Below, one piece after another: positions 17,968 to 26,916 of a stretch of 46,109 nucleotides of DNA. Position 1 is the stretch's first letter. Each line of letters opens with the position of its first letter. Made by a program: the position numbers and the translations under genes. The notes under the pieces were generated by a model. It made no database searches. It was not told the origin of the DNA and worked only from the letters and a program-made list of their open reading frames with translations. The DNA is taken from assembly GCA_036556825.1 (NCBI GenBank), contig DATBIR010000080.1, positions 1 through 46,109 on the forward strand. Reading direction: 5' to 3'. The DNA is from JAJKJG01 sp036556825 (GTDB lineage: Bacteria > Pseudomonadota > Alphaproteobacteria > Rhizobiales > Beijerinckiaceae).

Positions 17968-19353
17968 CTATTTGTGCCGGCTCGTCTGCGCCGTTCTGGC
18001 GAGCGCGGGAGGCTCTTGCGAGCTCGCCTCGGCGGCCCCTGTTGCGTGGTCGAGCATGTCGCGGCGACGGTCGGAAATCGCCGCCCGCGCGCTGTCGATG
18101 CCGAGGATCAGCGCACTCATCGAGCGTGCATTGGTGGTGCGGTTGCGTCCATACTTGACCGCCATGATGACGAGCCGGTCGAGCTCGAGCGCCAGGTCGT
18201 CGAGGTCCTTGACCGTGGTCGCGTTGCGCGCGTCTCCAAGAATCTTCAGGAGGCGGTCGAGAAGCACGTCGATCAGCTCGCGGCGCTTGCGCACGAAATG
18301 CTGCGCCACCCAGGCGGCCGCTGAGCTGACGCCGCCCATCGAGAACAGCGCAAGCCACAGCCAGTCGCCGTAGCGTTCCATGAAGGTCAGCTGCTCGCGC
18401 GCGAAATAGTCGATAGCGCCGGGATGGATCGGCAAGGCCGCGCCCGTCGCTGTGTCCGTATCGAGCGCCTTGATGTCGTTGGCGGCGGGCGTCATGACCG
18501 CCAGGCGCGGGCGATACTGGAAGAGATACTGGGTGGCCTCGGCGACGGTGATGCGGTCGAGGTCCGACCGGGCCATGAGCCGGTATGACACGCCGACCGT
18601 CTTGATGTCTTCCTCGGGCTGTTTCGGACGACCCTTGAATGCGCCCGCGGGAATGTCGACGACCGTCAGCGTCGGCGACCGCTGCGCCAGCGCCTCCGCG
18701 TCGGCGACCGGGATCACGTTCATCTTGCCGCCGGCCGCGTTGGCGACGGCGGCGATCAGGTTCTGCGCCGCTGCGCTGGTCGGCGGCGCCACGAACGCGA
18801 TCGCATCAATCTTCTTGGTCGTCAGCGCCGCGGCGATTTCGCTTTCCTCGATCGGCACGATCATGATCGCCGGAGGCGCGAGGTCATAATGACCGAGGAT
18901 CGCTTCAAGCAATGCCCGGTCGGCGGGATGCCTCGCGATTACGCCGAGCCGCTTCTTGGCGAGGCCGGGCACGTCCTCGATCTTGCTCGCCTGCGGGGCG
19001 GCGATCACCGCCGCGTCTTCCCGCAGGATCGCCACCGACAGGCCGCTGACCGGCAGCCGGACGTCGGAACGGACCACTGCGAAGTCAACGGCGTTGCGCT
19101 CCAGGGCTTCAGCGCTGGCTTTGAGATCCTCCGCGGGAACGACGCGCAGGCGGATCTTGGCGCGCTGCTGCTCGAGCGTCGTTGCATAGGCTTCGACAAG
19201 GCGCGCCTCGACGCTGCCCGCCGGCCCGACGGCGGCTGTCAGCTTTGCCGGGCCGGCAAAGTAATAGAATGCCGCGCCGGCCAGAAGGGCTGCCAGCAGG
19301 GTATAGACCGGCAGATACCGGCGCCTGAACAGAAACCAGACGTAGCGACGCAT
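17968..19353 (-). CDS. Membrane-anchored TAXI-type solute-binding protein
   Basis: This 461-residue protein is related to the TAXI branch of TRAP transporter binding proteins. After a basic start there is one helix (about 14-33), then a periplasmic binding domain of two lobes (about 40-335) with TAAVGPAGSVEARLVEAYA, VDFAVVRSDV, KRLGVIARHPADRALLEAIL and SYRLMARSDLDRITVAEATQ. A second helix lies at about 343-365 and a cytoplasmic tail of about 95 residues follows, rich in charged helices (LIDVLLDRLLKILGDARNAT onwards). True transport subunits are free in the periplasm and have TRAP permease genes nearby. This one is tethered at both ends and no permease is present, so it may sense rather than transport. 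It is convergent with the PAP2 gene. Confidence 0.78.
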   Translation of the reverse strand: MRRYVWFLFRRRYLPVYTLLAALLAGAAFYYFAGPAKLTAAVGPAGSVEARLVEAYATTLEQQRAKIRLRVVPAEDLKASAEALERNAVDFAVVRSDVRLPVSGLSVAILREDAAVIAAPQASKIEDVPGLAKKRLGVIARHPADRALLEAILGHYDLAPPAIMIVPIEESEIAAALTTKKIDAIAFVAPPTSAAAQNLIAAVANAAGGKMNVIPVADAEALAQRSPTLTVVDIPAGAFKGRPKQPEEDIKTVGVSYRLMARSDLDRITVAEATQYLFQYRPRLAVMTPAANDIKALDTDTATGAALPIHPGAIDYFAREQLTFMERYGDWLWLALFSMGGVSSAAAWVAQHFVRKRRELIDVLLDRLLKILGDARNATTVKDLDDLALELDRLVIMAVKYGRNRTTNARSMSALILGIDSARAAISDRRRDMLDHATGAAEASSQEPPALARTAQTSRHK

Positions 19354-19627
19354 TGATCACCCAGGCCTATAAACCGCCAGGCCCGGCCTTCGTTGCATGG
19401 CCCGAGGCCGCCGCGGGGCCCGTTGCGATATTAACCCAAACAACGGGATAGGATGCCGGCAGGAAGGGGGCACCGGCAGGTCCCGTCCGTTCACAAACCC
19501 GCCAGAAGCGCCGCCCGCCAGGCGCATGGCCTTGTCTTTGCGTCACGAAGGCAAGAGGCTGGCGTCCTTGCCCCAATTTGGCGCGCAAGCGTGCCGGGCT
19601 GACGCATGAGCCAAAGGGCGGCTGACG

Positions 19628-20701
19628 ATGACACAGGTGCAATCTGCGACCCTGAGCGGGGACAGCGACGAAGGCCGGGTGGCCTGGATCGACCTCGCCA
19701 AAGGCATGTGCATCGTTTTCGTGGTGGCCACGCACGCGACCCTCGGGGTCGGCGACGCCGTCGGCCGCGAAGGCTTCATGCATTACGTCGTCGCCTTCAC
19801 CCGGCCTTTCCGCATGCCGGAATTCTTCCTGATCTCGGGCCTTTTCCTGTCGCGCGTCATCGACCGTGACTGGCGCCGCTACGGCGACCGGCGCGTCGCC
19901 CATTTTGCTTATTTCTACCTGCTCTGGCTTCTCATTTATTCGGTGGTGAAGTTCCAGCAGGTCTCGGGCGGCACTGTCGGCGGCTTCTTCGAGCACCTGG
20001 CTTTCTCGCTTGTCGAGCCGTTCTCGATCCTGTGGTTCATCTACCTTCTTGCCGTGTTCTCGGTGGTGACCAAGCTGCTGCGCCGGGCGCCGCCTTTTCT
20101 TCTGCTCGGCGGCGCCGCGCTGCTCGAGATCCTGCCCATCGAGACATCGTGGTACATCTTCAACGAGTTCTGCAATCGCTGGGTCTACTTTGTCACCGGC
20201 TACCTTCTCGCCCCGCATGTGTTTCGGCTGGCGGACTGGGTTGCCGCGCACCGCTGGCAGGCTTTGGCTGCGCTCGCCGCGTGGTTCCCGGTGAACGGCT
20301 ATTTCGCCCTGACGGCAACCGGCATGCCCGACTTCCCGACGCTGGCAAGCCTGCCCTTCATCAGCCTCGTCCTGGGCATGGCGGGCGCCATGGCGACCGT
20401 GGTCACGGCCGTGCTCCTCGTCCCGACGCCTCTGTGCGCCCCGCTGCGCTACGCCGGCTTCCAGACGCTGACCATCTATCTGGCCTTCCTGCTGCCGATG
20501 GCGGCGACGCGCATCATCCTCCTAAAGCTCGGCATCATCGAGGATGTCGGCGTGATCTCGCTGATCGTCACGATCGTCGCCTTGATCACGCCGCTGATCC
20601 TGGAGCGGCTCGTGCGCGACACGCCGGCCTCGTTCCTGTTCAGACGGCCGGCCGCCTTCCGCCTCGCGCCGCAGCGCGTCCAGGTCCAGCCGGCGGAATA
20701 G
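19628..20701 (+). CDS. Membrane acyltransferase, family 3
   Basis: This 357-residue integral membrane protein has the start of acyltransferase family 3: RVAWIDLAKGMCIVFVVATH, with the catalytic-type His at about residue 36, and the following RPFRMPEFFLISGLFLSRV. About ten hydrophobic helices follow, ending with FQTLTIYLAFLLPM and VISLIVTIVALITPLILERL. Such proteins acylate exported sugars or lipids, or modify periplasmic glucans (OpgC-like). The specific substrate is not readable. ATG 19628 fits the family's short cytoplasmic N-terminus. The 274-bp region upstream (19354-19627), shared with the divergent TAXI gene, shows no other gene. polA follows 105 bp later. Confidence 0.86.
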   Translation: MTQVQSATLSGDSDEGRVAWIDLAKGMCIVFVVATHATLGVGDAVGREGFMHYVVAFTRPFRMPEFFLISGLFLSRVIDRDWRRYGDRRVAHFAYFYLLWLLIYSVVKFQQVSGGTVGGFFEHLAFSLVEPFSILWFIYLLAVFSVVTKLLRRAPPFLLLGGAALLEILPIETSWYIFNEFCNRWVYFVTGYLLAPHVFRLADWVAAHRWQALAALAAWFPVNGYFALTATGMPDFPTLASLPFISLVLGMAGAMATVVTAVLLVPTPLCAPLRYAGFQTLTIYLAFLLPMAATRIILLKLGIIEDVGVISLIVTIVALITPLILERLVRDTPASFLFRRPAAFRLAPQRVQVQPAE

Positions 20702-20806
20702 CTGGCCTCTCCCATGGCGACCGGGAGATAGGAAACGGAACCGCGCGCGCTTATATCACCCTCCAGGGCGATGGCCTGCCCTGCTCCGTTCCGCTAATCC
20801 GTTCCC

Positions 20807-23800
20807 ATGACTTCCCATTCTCGTCCGCTCAGGGCCGGTGACCAGGTCTTTTTGGTCGACGGCAACTCGTTCCTCTTCCGCGCCTATTTCCAGTCCATGA
20901 ACCAGGACCGGAAATACAACGTGCGCCCGTCCGACGGGCTGCCGACCGGGGCCGTGCGCCTGTTCTCGACAAAACTGTTCCAGTTCATCCGCGAAGGCGC
21001 CGCCGGCGTGCGGCCGACGCATCTCGGCATCATCTTCGACGCGACCGAGGAGACCTTTCGCAAGGACATCTATGCCGACTACAAGGCGAACCGCGCCGAG
21101 CCCCCGTCAGATCTGATCCCGCAATTCTCGCTGACCCGCGAAGCCGTCAAGGCGTTCGGGCTGATCCCGGTCGAGCAGGACGGGCTCGAAGCCGACGATC
21201 TGATCGCCACCTATGCCTGCCGCGCCGCCGAAGCCGGGGCCGAGGTGCTGATCGTGTCCGCCGACAAGGACCTGATGCAGCTCGTGCGGCCCGGCGTCAC
21301 CTTCTACGATCCGGAATCGGGGCTCAGGGGCAAGCCCGGCTACCGGCCCGAACGAAAGCTCGATCGCAACGGGGTGGTGGAAAAATTCGGCGTGCCTCCG
21401 GAGCAGGTGCCCGACGTGCAGGCGCTCATCGGGGACGCCACCGACAATGTGCCGGGCGTGCCGGGCATCGGCCCGAAGGCCGCCGCGACCCTGATCGGCG
21501 AGCTCGGCTCGCTCGAGGCCATTCTGGCCTTCAAGGACAGTCCGGAAGGGCTGGACGCCGTTCTGCAGGAACGTCTGGCCGTGCTGCAGAAGGAGCTGGA
21601 TGTGCTCGCCGGCGAGCCTGTCAAGATCAGCTCCGGCGCGCAGATCGCCGCGATCCTTGCGGGCAAGTTCAACGTCACCGACCTGCCGCTCGACAAGAAG
21701 GGCAAGCCGACCGCCGACGCCGAGACGCTCGAGCGCCTCGGATGCGATCTCGCATTCTGCCGCACGCTCGTGCGCGCCCGCAACCTTTCGCGCGTGATCG
21801 GCGTCACCGCCCGGAAGGTGCTCGACAACGACGAGCAGGCACGCATCTCGAAAAGGCTCGTGACGCTGGAATGCGACGCGACGCTGAGCGTGCCGACCGA
21901 GGACCTGGCCCTCGACAGCATCGATGCGAAGCGTCTCATCGCCTTCTTCAAGGCGGCCGAGCTGAATCAGCTCGTCAAGCGCGTCGCCGAGGCCTACGAC
22001 GTCGACGCCGGTGAAATCGAGCCCGACCCGCGTCTCGCCTCGGGCGTGAGGCCGCAAGAAGGCGATGCCTCGAGCGAGAGCGCAACGCGGCTCTCTCCTG
22101 CATCGGATGCGAGGCCGGAGGCGGGGGCTCGCGATCGCGCCGATGCATCCGCTCCAATGTCTCCGTCCCAGCCTTCTTCTTTGCCAGACGGGGTCGAGCC
22201 TCTCGTGCCGGCGGCGCTTGCGGAAAGGCGCGCGGCGGAGGTGCTGTCGCTCAAGTTCGACACCGACGCCTATCATTGTGTGCGCTCGCTTGCCGAGCTT
22301 GATCGCTGGATCGCCCGGGCCCGCGAGACCGGCACCGTCGCCTTCGACACGGAGACCAATTCCCTCGACCCGAACAGCGCCGAGCTCGTCGGCTTCTCGT
22401 TCGCGCTGGCGCCGGGCGAGGCATGCTACGTGCCGCTGCTGCATGGCAGCGAGATGGACCTGTTCGGCGGCGGGCGTGTCGCCGATCAGCTCAATGCCGA
22501 CAGCGCGCTGCAGCGCATCAAGCCGCTGCTCGAGGATCCGGCGGTGCTCAAGGTCGGTCACAACGTCAAGTTCGACTGGGTGGTGCTGAGCCGGCACGGC
22601 ATCGAGGTTCGGCCGTTCGACGACACCATGCTGATTTCCTACGTCCTCGACGCGGGCCGTTACGGGCTTGCCGGTCACGGCATGGACGAGCTTGCGCAAC
22701 GCCATCTCGGCCATCGCACAATCCGCTTCTCCGACGTCGCCGGCAAGGGCAAGGCGGCCGTCACCTTCGACAAGGTCACCCTCGAGCGCGCCACCTGCTA
22801 CGCGGCGGAGGATGCCGACGTGACGCTGCGCCTGTGGCGTTTGCTCAAGCCGCGCCTCGTCTCCGAGCGCCGCACCACCGTCTACGAGACCTTGGAGCGT
22901 TCGCTGGTCGACGTGCTCGCGCGCATGGAGATGCGCGGCATCGCCGTCGATCGGCAGATCCTCAGTCGTCTGTCCGGCCATTTCGCGCAAACGCTGGCCC
23001 GGCTCGAGAATGAGATCCACGAACTGGCAGGCGAGAAATTCTCGCCGGGATCGCCTAAGCAGATCGGCGATATCCTGTTCGGCAAGATGGGACTGCCCGG
23101 CGCGCGCAAGACTGCGACGGGCCAGTGGGCGACCGGCGCCAACATTCTCGACGAGCTCGCCGCCGCTGGCCACGACCTGCCCAGGAAACTTCTCGAATGG
23201 CGGCAGCTCGCCAAGCTCAAATCCACCTACACCGACGCGCTGCAAGGCTACATGCATCCGCAGACCGGGCGCGTGCATACATCCTACTCGCTCGCCGCCA
23301 CGACCACGGGCCGGCTGTCGTCGTCCGACCCGAACCTGCAGAACATTCCGATCCGCACCGAGGAGGGGCGCAAGATCCGCGCCGCCTTCGTCGCCGGGCC
23401 GGGCCAGAAAATCATCTCGGCCGACTACAGCCAGATCGAGCTGCGCGTGCTCGCGCATATCGCCGACATCCCGCAGCTGCGCCAGGCTTTCGCCGACGGC
23501 GTCGACATCCATGCCGCCACCGCCTCCGCCATGTTCGGCGTGCCGCTGTCCGACGTGACCGCCGATCTGCGGCGCAACGCCAAGACGATCAATTTCGGCA
23601 TCATCTACGGCATCTCCGCCTTCGGCCTCGCCGAGCGGCTCGGCATCGAGCGCGGCGAGGCGGGCGCTTTCATCAAGCAGTATTTCGAGCGTTTCCCCGG
23701 CATCCGCGACTACATCGAGGAAACCAAGCGCTCGTGCCGCGAGAACGGCTTCGTCACGACGCTGTTCGGGCGCGTCTGCCATTACCCGGACATCAAGGTG

Positions 23801-24109
23801 TCGAATCCCTCGCAGCGCGCCGCCGTCGAGCGCCAGGCGATCAATGCCCCGATCCAGGGCACCGCCGCCGACATCATCCGGCGTGCCATGGTGCGCATGG
23901 AAGGCGCCCTCGCCCGTGCCGGCCTGTCGGCGCGCATGTTGCTGCAGGTGCATGACGAGCTCGTCTTCGAAGTGCCGGACGAGCAGGTCGAAGCGAGCCT
24001 TCCGGTCATCCGCAAGGTGATGGAAGAAGCGCCGCACCCGGCCGTGCAGCTGCGCGTGCCGCTCGCCGTCGACGCCCGCGCCGCCGGCAACTGGGACGAG
24101 GCGCATTGA
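20807..24109 (+). CDS. polA: DNA polymerase I
   Basis: This three-domain repair and Okazaki-processing polymerase has 1100 residues. The 5' nuclease (about 5-300) shows VDGNSFLFRAYF, IIFDATEETFRKDIYADYKA, LEADDLIATYA and IGDATDNVPGVPGIGPKAA. The 3'-5' proofreading domain (about 480-690) has intact catalytic residues in VAFDTETNSLD, NVKFDWVVL and YAAEDADVTL. The polymerase domain (about 720-1100) has DPNLQNIPIRTEEGRKIR, SADYSQIELRVLAHIADI, RRNAKTINFGIIYGISAFG and QVHDELVFEVP. It is longer than E. coli Pol I (928), mainly because of a low-complexity linker at about 402-474 between the two nuclease domains. No strong ribosome binding site precedes ATG 20807. Confidence 0.96.
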   Translation: MTSHSRPLRAGDQVFLVDGNSFLFRAYFQSMNQDRKYNVRPSDGLPTGAVRLFSTKLFQFIREGAAGVRPTHLGIIFDATEETFRKDIYADYKANRAEPPSDLIPQFSLTREAVKAFGLIPVEQDGLEADDLIATYACRAAEAGAEVLIVSADKDLMQLVRPGVTFYDPESGLRGKPGYRPERKLDRNGVVEKFGVPPEQVPDVQALIGDATDNVPGVPGIGPKAAATLIGELGSLEAILAFKDSPEGLDAVLQERLAVLQKELDVLAGEPVKISSGAQIAAILAGKFNVTDLPLDKKGKPTADAETLERLGCDLAFCRTLVRARNLSRVIGVTARKVLDNDEQARISKRLVTLECDATLSVPTEDLALDSIDAKRLIAFFKAAELNQLVKRVAEAYDVDAGEIEPDPRLASGVRPQEGDASSESATRLSPASDARPEAGARDRADASAPMSPSQPSSLPDGVEPLVPAALAERRAAEVLSLKFDTDAYHCVRSLAELDRWIARARETGTVAFDTETNSLDPNSAELVGFSFALAPGEACYVPLLHGSEMDLFGGGRVADQLNADSALQRIKPLLEDPAVLKVGHNVKFDWVVLSRHGIEVRPFDDTMLISYVLDAGRYGLAGHGMDELAQRHLGHRTIRFSDVAGKGKAAVTFDKVTLERATCYAAEDADVTLRLWRLLKPRLVSERRTTVYETLERSLVDVLARMEMRGIAVDRQILSRLSGHFAQTLARLENEIHELAGEKFSPGSPKQIGDILFGKMGLPGARKTATGQWATGANILDELAAAGHDLPRKLLEWRQLAKLKSTYTDALQGYMHPQTGRVHTSYSLAATTTGRLSSSDPNLQNIPIRTEEGRKIRAAFVAGPGQKIISADYSQIELRVLAHIADIPQLRQAFADGVDIHAATASAMFGVPLSDVTADLRRNAKTINFGIIYGISAFGLAERLGIERGEAGAFIKQYFERFPGIRDYIEETKRSCRENGFVTTLFGRVCHYPDIKVSNPSQRAAVERQAINAPIQGTAADIIRRAMVRMEGALARAGLSARMLLQVHDELVFEVPDEQVEASLPVIRKVMEEAPHPAVQLRVPLAVDARAAGNWDEAH

Positions 24110-24323
24110 GCGCGCGTCCGGATCGGCTCTCGGCCGGACACCCGGCGCTTGCCTTGCCACTCGTGCTGCTCACCCGGTTGTTCGTCTGCGATCTCGCAAC
24201 ACTGTGCGGGGAAGGGAGTATCGCGCGCGCGGCGTCCCCACATTCGCCAAAATGTTGGCCGGCATTGCCGGCCGTCGCCGCAATGGCGTCACACGGCATG
24301 TCCGCGGTCGCGGGGCAGGGGGA

Positions 24324-24677
24324 ATGATGAGACTTACGGCAATCGCGGTCGCGTCGGTCCTCTCCACGGTCGCTTATGCGCAGGGCCCGATCAACGAAAC
24401 CTTTTATGGCTGCATCGGCCAATCGGAGGCTGATTGCGACACCAGGATCGCGCGGATGGTCGGGGTGAAGCTCAGGGCCATGCACTACCGCAATTGCGCG
24501 TGGCAGGGCGCGCGCCGTTCGGGAAGCGTCGAGGACGATCTCGGGCAGGAAATCTGCCGCCAGCACAAGGGAGTCTTGCGCGCCGCCGTCAGGATGCGCA
24601 CCGAGAAGGGCGGGCGCTGCGGCTACGCGATCGATCGGATCGTGTGCAGCTTCTCCGCGACCGCTCCGCGCCCGTGA
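24324..24677 (+). CDS. Small cysteine-rich secreted protein, unknown
   Basis: I do not recognise this 117-residue protein. Its N-terminus is a clear signal peptide (RLTAIAVASVLSTVAYAQG, likely cleaved after AYA). The mature part of about 97 residues has six cysteines (in YGCIG, ADCDT, RNCAWQ, EICRQ, GRCGY, IVCSF), an even number that fits three disulfides in an oxidising periplasm. It is rich in basic residues. GGGGGA lies just before the paired ATGs at 24324 and 24327. The 214 bp between polA and this gene contain nothing else I can support. It is convergent with the IalB-PRC gene. Confidence 0.7.
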   Translation: MMRLTAIAVASVLSTVAYAQGPINETFYGCIGQSEADCDTRIARMVGVKLRAMHYRNCAWQGARRSGSVEDDLGQEICRQHKGVLRAAVRMRTEKGGRCGYAIDRIVCSFSATAPRP

Positions 24678-24693
24678 CGCTCGGACGGCTTTC

Positions 24694-24729
24694 GCAGGGC
24701 CGGCAGCAGGGTGACCCGAAGGGCCCTGC
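24694..24729. terminator. Hairpin between convergent genes
   Basis: Perfect 8-bp arms GCAGGGCC (24694-24701) and GGCCCTGC (24722-24729) enclose a 20-nt loop, and an overlapping CGAAG/CTTCG pair could form an alternative stem. It lies between the ends of the small secreted protein and the IalB-PRC gene. No T-tract follows on either strand, so terminator function is uncertain. Confidence 0.38.
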
Positions 24730-24752
24730 GCTTCGGCGCATCCTGCTGCGGT

Positions 24753-25970
24753 TCAGAGCAGCTCGATGATGTCGACCGCCTGGCTGCTCTCCAGGGTTCG
24801 GTATTTGCTGCCGTCCGTGAAGGCCATGGCCTCGAGCTGCTTCTCGGTGACGTCGCGCGCGACGATCTGGTCCTTCTTGAACGCGATGCGCTCGAGAGGG
24901 ATGGCGTATTCGTGCTCGAACAGGCCGAGTATGCCGCCTCGGCTGACGATGACGTAGTGCTTCTTCTCGTCCTTGTTCTCGACGACGCGCGCGATCGCGC
25001 CGAGTTCGTCGCCGTTGGCGCCAATCAGGTCTTTCTCGGTCAGCGTGGACGCCTTAACCTGACGGCGGGGCTCGGCCGGCACGGCCGCGGTCGTCGCCGG
25101 GCTCGTGCTGGCCGCCTGTGCGGAGCCATTGGCCGCAGTCGGCGCCGCCTCGCCGTCCGCATTCGGAGTTGCCTGGCCGGCCAGGCGCCGGCGCATCTCC
25201 TCGCGGCGCCTTTCCATCTCTTCCGCGACCTTCTTCTGCTGCTCCTGCAGGACCTGCGGGTCGATGGCCGGCCCGTCGAAGCCTTTGGCAAAGCTGTCGA
25301 GCGGCGTGGCGAAGGTCATCGTGCGGCCGGTCTGCTCGCGCACGCTGACGTTAAGGTTCGTGCCGGCCTTGAGATGTTCGACAAAGGCCTCATCGATCAT
25401 GGACTCTGCGAAGCAGCCGTTCGGCAGGCATATCGCGTAGCGGCCCATGACCGGCTCGCCCTGATCGACGGCGACCCGAAGCCCCGGCTGCACCAGCAGG
25501 CCATGGGGCACGACGAATCGAACGAAACGCTGGGCTTGGGCTCCCTTGGCCTCGTAGACGGCGACCGCCAGGAGCTGCTGGCCCTTCTCGGATGCGAAGT
25601 CGCGCGTGGTGTAGCAGATCTCCGTGCGGTCCGCGGGGTTCTGGCCGCAGACCTTCGTCCATTCAGGCTGGACGGGCTTGAGGGCCAACACGGTGCCGGG
25701 GTCGAAGTTCGCTTGCGTCGCCGGCGGTTGGGCCGGAGCAGCCGGGGCAGGGGCCTTGGCCGCGCTCGCGGCGGCAGGGGCCTTGGCCGCGCTTGCGGCG
25801 GCCCGCGGCTGCGCTTTGGGCTTGGCTGGCGCCGGGGTCTGCGCCTTCGACTTGGCCGGGGCCAGCGGCATCGGCGCCTGGGCCAGGCTTGCGCCGCCCG
25901 CACCCACCGCCACCGCGGCACACGCGGCCATACCGACCAGAACGTCAACTCGTTTCCCGTTACGAATCAC
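24753..25970 (-). CDS. IalB-family protein fused to a PRC-barrel-like domain
   Basis: This is a secreted protein of about 405 residues. From GTG 25970 it begins VIRNGKRVDVLVGMAACAAV, a basic n-region and hydrophobic core ending at SLAQA, a good signal peptide; the longer TTG start at 26018 would bury it. A Pro/Ala/Lys-rich linker (about 35-90) follows. Next is an invasion-associated locus B domain (about 95-240) with WTKVCGQNP, RTEICYTTRDF, RYAICLPNGCFAES and paired cysteines. A charged coiled-coil (QEQQKKVAEEMERRREEMRR) and a second linker lead to a C-terminal domain (about 320-405) with LGAIARVVENKDEKKHYVIV, PRC-barrel-like. IalB proteins are known from Bartonella invasion but are widespread and of unknown biochemistry. 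The C-terminus closely matches the next gene on the same strand. Confidence 0.82.
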   Translation of the reverse strand: MIRNGKRVDVLVGMAACAAVAVGAGGASLAQAPMPLAPAKSKAQTPAPAKPKAQPRAAASAAKAPAAASAAKAPAPAAPAQPPATQANFDPGTVLALKPVQPEWTKVCGQNPADRTEICYTTRDFASEKGQQLLAVAVYEAKGAQAQRFVRFVVPHGLLVQPGLRVAVDQGEPVMGRYAICLPNGCFAESMIDEAFVEHLKAGTNLNVSVREQTGRTMTFATPLDSFAKGFDGPAIDPQVLQEQQKKVAEEMERRREEMRRRLAGQATPNADGEAAPTAANGSAQAASTSPATTAAVPAEPRRQVKASTLTEKDLIGANGDELGAIARVVENKDEKKHYVIVSRGGILGLFEHEYAIPLERIAFKKDQIVARDVTEKQLEAMAFTDGSKYRTLESSQAVDIIELL

Positions 25971-26081
25971 AAATGCCCCCGCTGCTGTGGCCCCGCCCGG
26001 CCATATTCGTGCCCGCAATACCGCTTGCGAATGCGGCTACCGTGTGACGAGCCGGTAGGCTCGGCAGCAGCTCGGCGACTG

Positions 26082-26600
26082 CTAGTCCTGCTGGGCGATG
26101 GTGATGGTCTGGCTGTCCTCGAGTTCGCGATATTGATCGCCGGACCTGCCATAGACGGGCAGGCTGCGCAGATCGGTTTCCGTCAGCAGCGGTGCGACAA
26201 TGCGCCCGCGACGCATTGCGACGCGGTCCGCGGGCACCAGGAATTCTTTGTCGAGGAATCCCATGAAGCCGCCCCGGCTCACCACCAGGTAGGCCTTTTG
26301 ATCCGAGCGATTCTCGACGACGCGCGCGATGTCGCCGAGATCGACGCCGCTGGCGCCCGTAAGCTCGCCATCTGTCAACGCGGCAACGGAGACCTGCTGC
26401 TTCGGTGCAGGCGCCGGCGCGGCGGGCGCCAGCGAGGCCTGTGGCCGAGCGTCGGTCGACGGGCTCCTTCCATCGTGTTGTGTGCTCGATGGGGAGGCGG
26501 CTGCTGCATTCGGCTGCGAGCCCGGCAGGTTCTGCGCCCAGCCTGGCGCGATTGCGGCAACGCCGCTCAGCAGGCAGGCGCCGAAAGCTGCCTTTCGCAT
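26082..26600 (-). CDS. Secreted PRC-barrel-like domain protein
   Basis: This 172-residue exported protein has a signal peptide (MRKAAFGACLLSGVAAIAPG, then WAQ), an Ala/Pro/Ser-rich linker (about 24-75) and a C-terminal domain (about 80-172) with LGDIARVVENRSDQKAYLVV, SRGGFMGFLDKEFLVPADRV and YRELEDSQTITIAQ. This domain aligns along its length with the C-terminus of the neighbouring IalB fusion, so the two are paralogous in that part. ATG 26600 is preceded by GGAG eight bases upstream. An in-frame extension up to base 26999 has no signal peptide and overlaps the start of the divergent kinase gene, so it is not real. The two genes are 111 bp apart and probably co-expressed. Confidence 0.82.
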   Translation of the reverse strand: MRKAAFGACLLSGVAAIAPGWAQNLPGSQPNAAAASPSSTQHDGRSPSTDARPQASLAPAAPAPAPKQQVSVAALTDGELTGASGVDLGDIARVVENRSDQKAYLVVSRGGFMGFLDKEFLVPADRVAMRRGRIVAPLLTETDLRSLPVYGRSGDQYRELEDSQTITIAQQD

Positions 26601-26916
26601 TGGGCAATCTCCATTCGAACCATTCTCGAATCCGCGCGCTCCCGCCATATTCGAGCGGCGCGGAATCGGGTTACAGTCGGGCTTGACGGTGGTCTTGTCA
26701 GGGAAAACCTGACGGGGGCTGCGGTTGCGTTTCCTCTCTTGGACCGCAAGTCTGCAACGCCCGCCCGGCCATCCGAGGTTGCATTTGCCGAATGGACCTC
26801 GGAGAATCGCCAGGGCGGTGCAGACAGCTCGATGACTTATGCCTCCATCCGACGTCATGCCTGTCGCTTCCCGCAAAGCCGCGGCTGCGGCCTCGAGCGG
26901 TAAACAGAAGGGATCG

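Noticed and set aside
21107..24160. 1017-codon open frame antisense to polA
   Set aside because: It is the mirror of the polA codon pattern, with no domain or ribosome binding site; polA has all its catalytic motifs.
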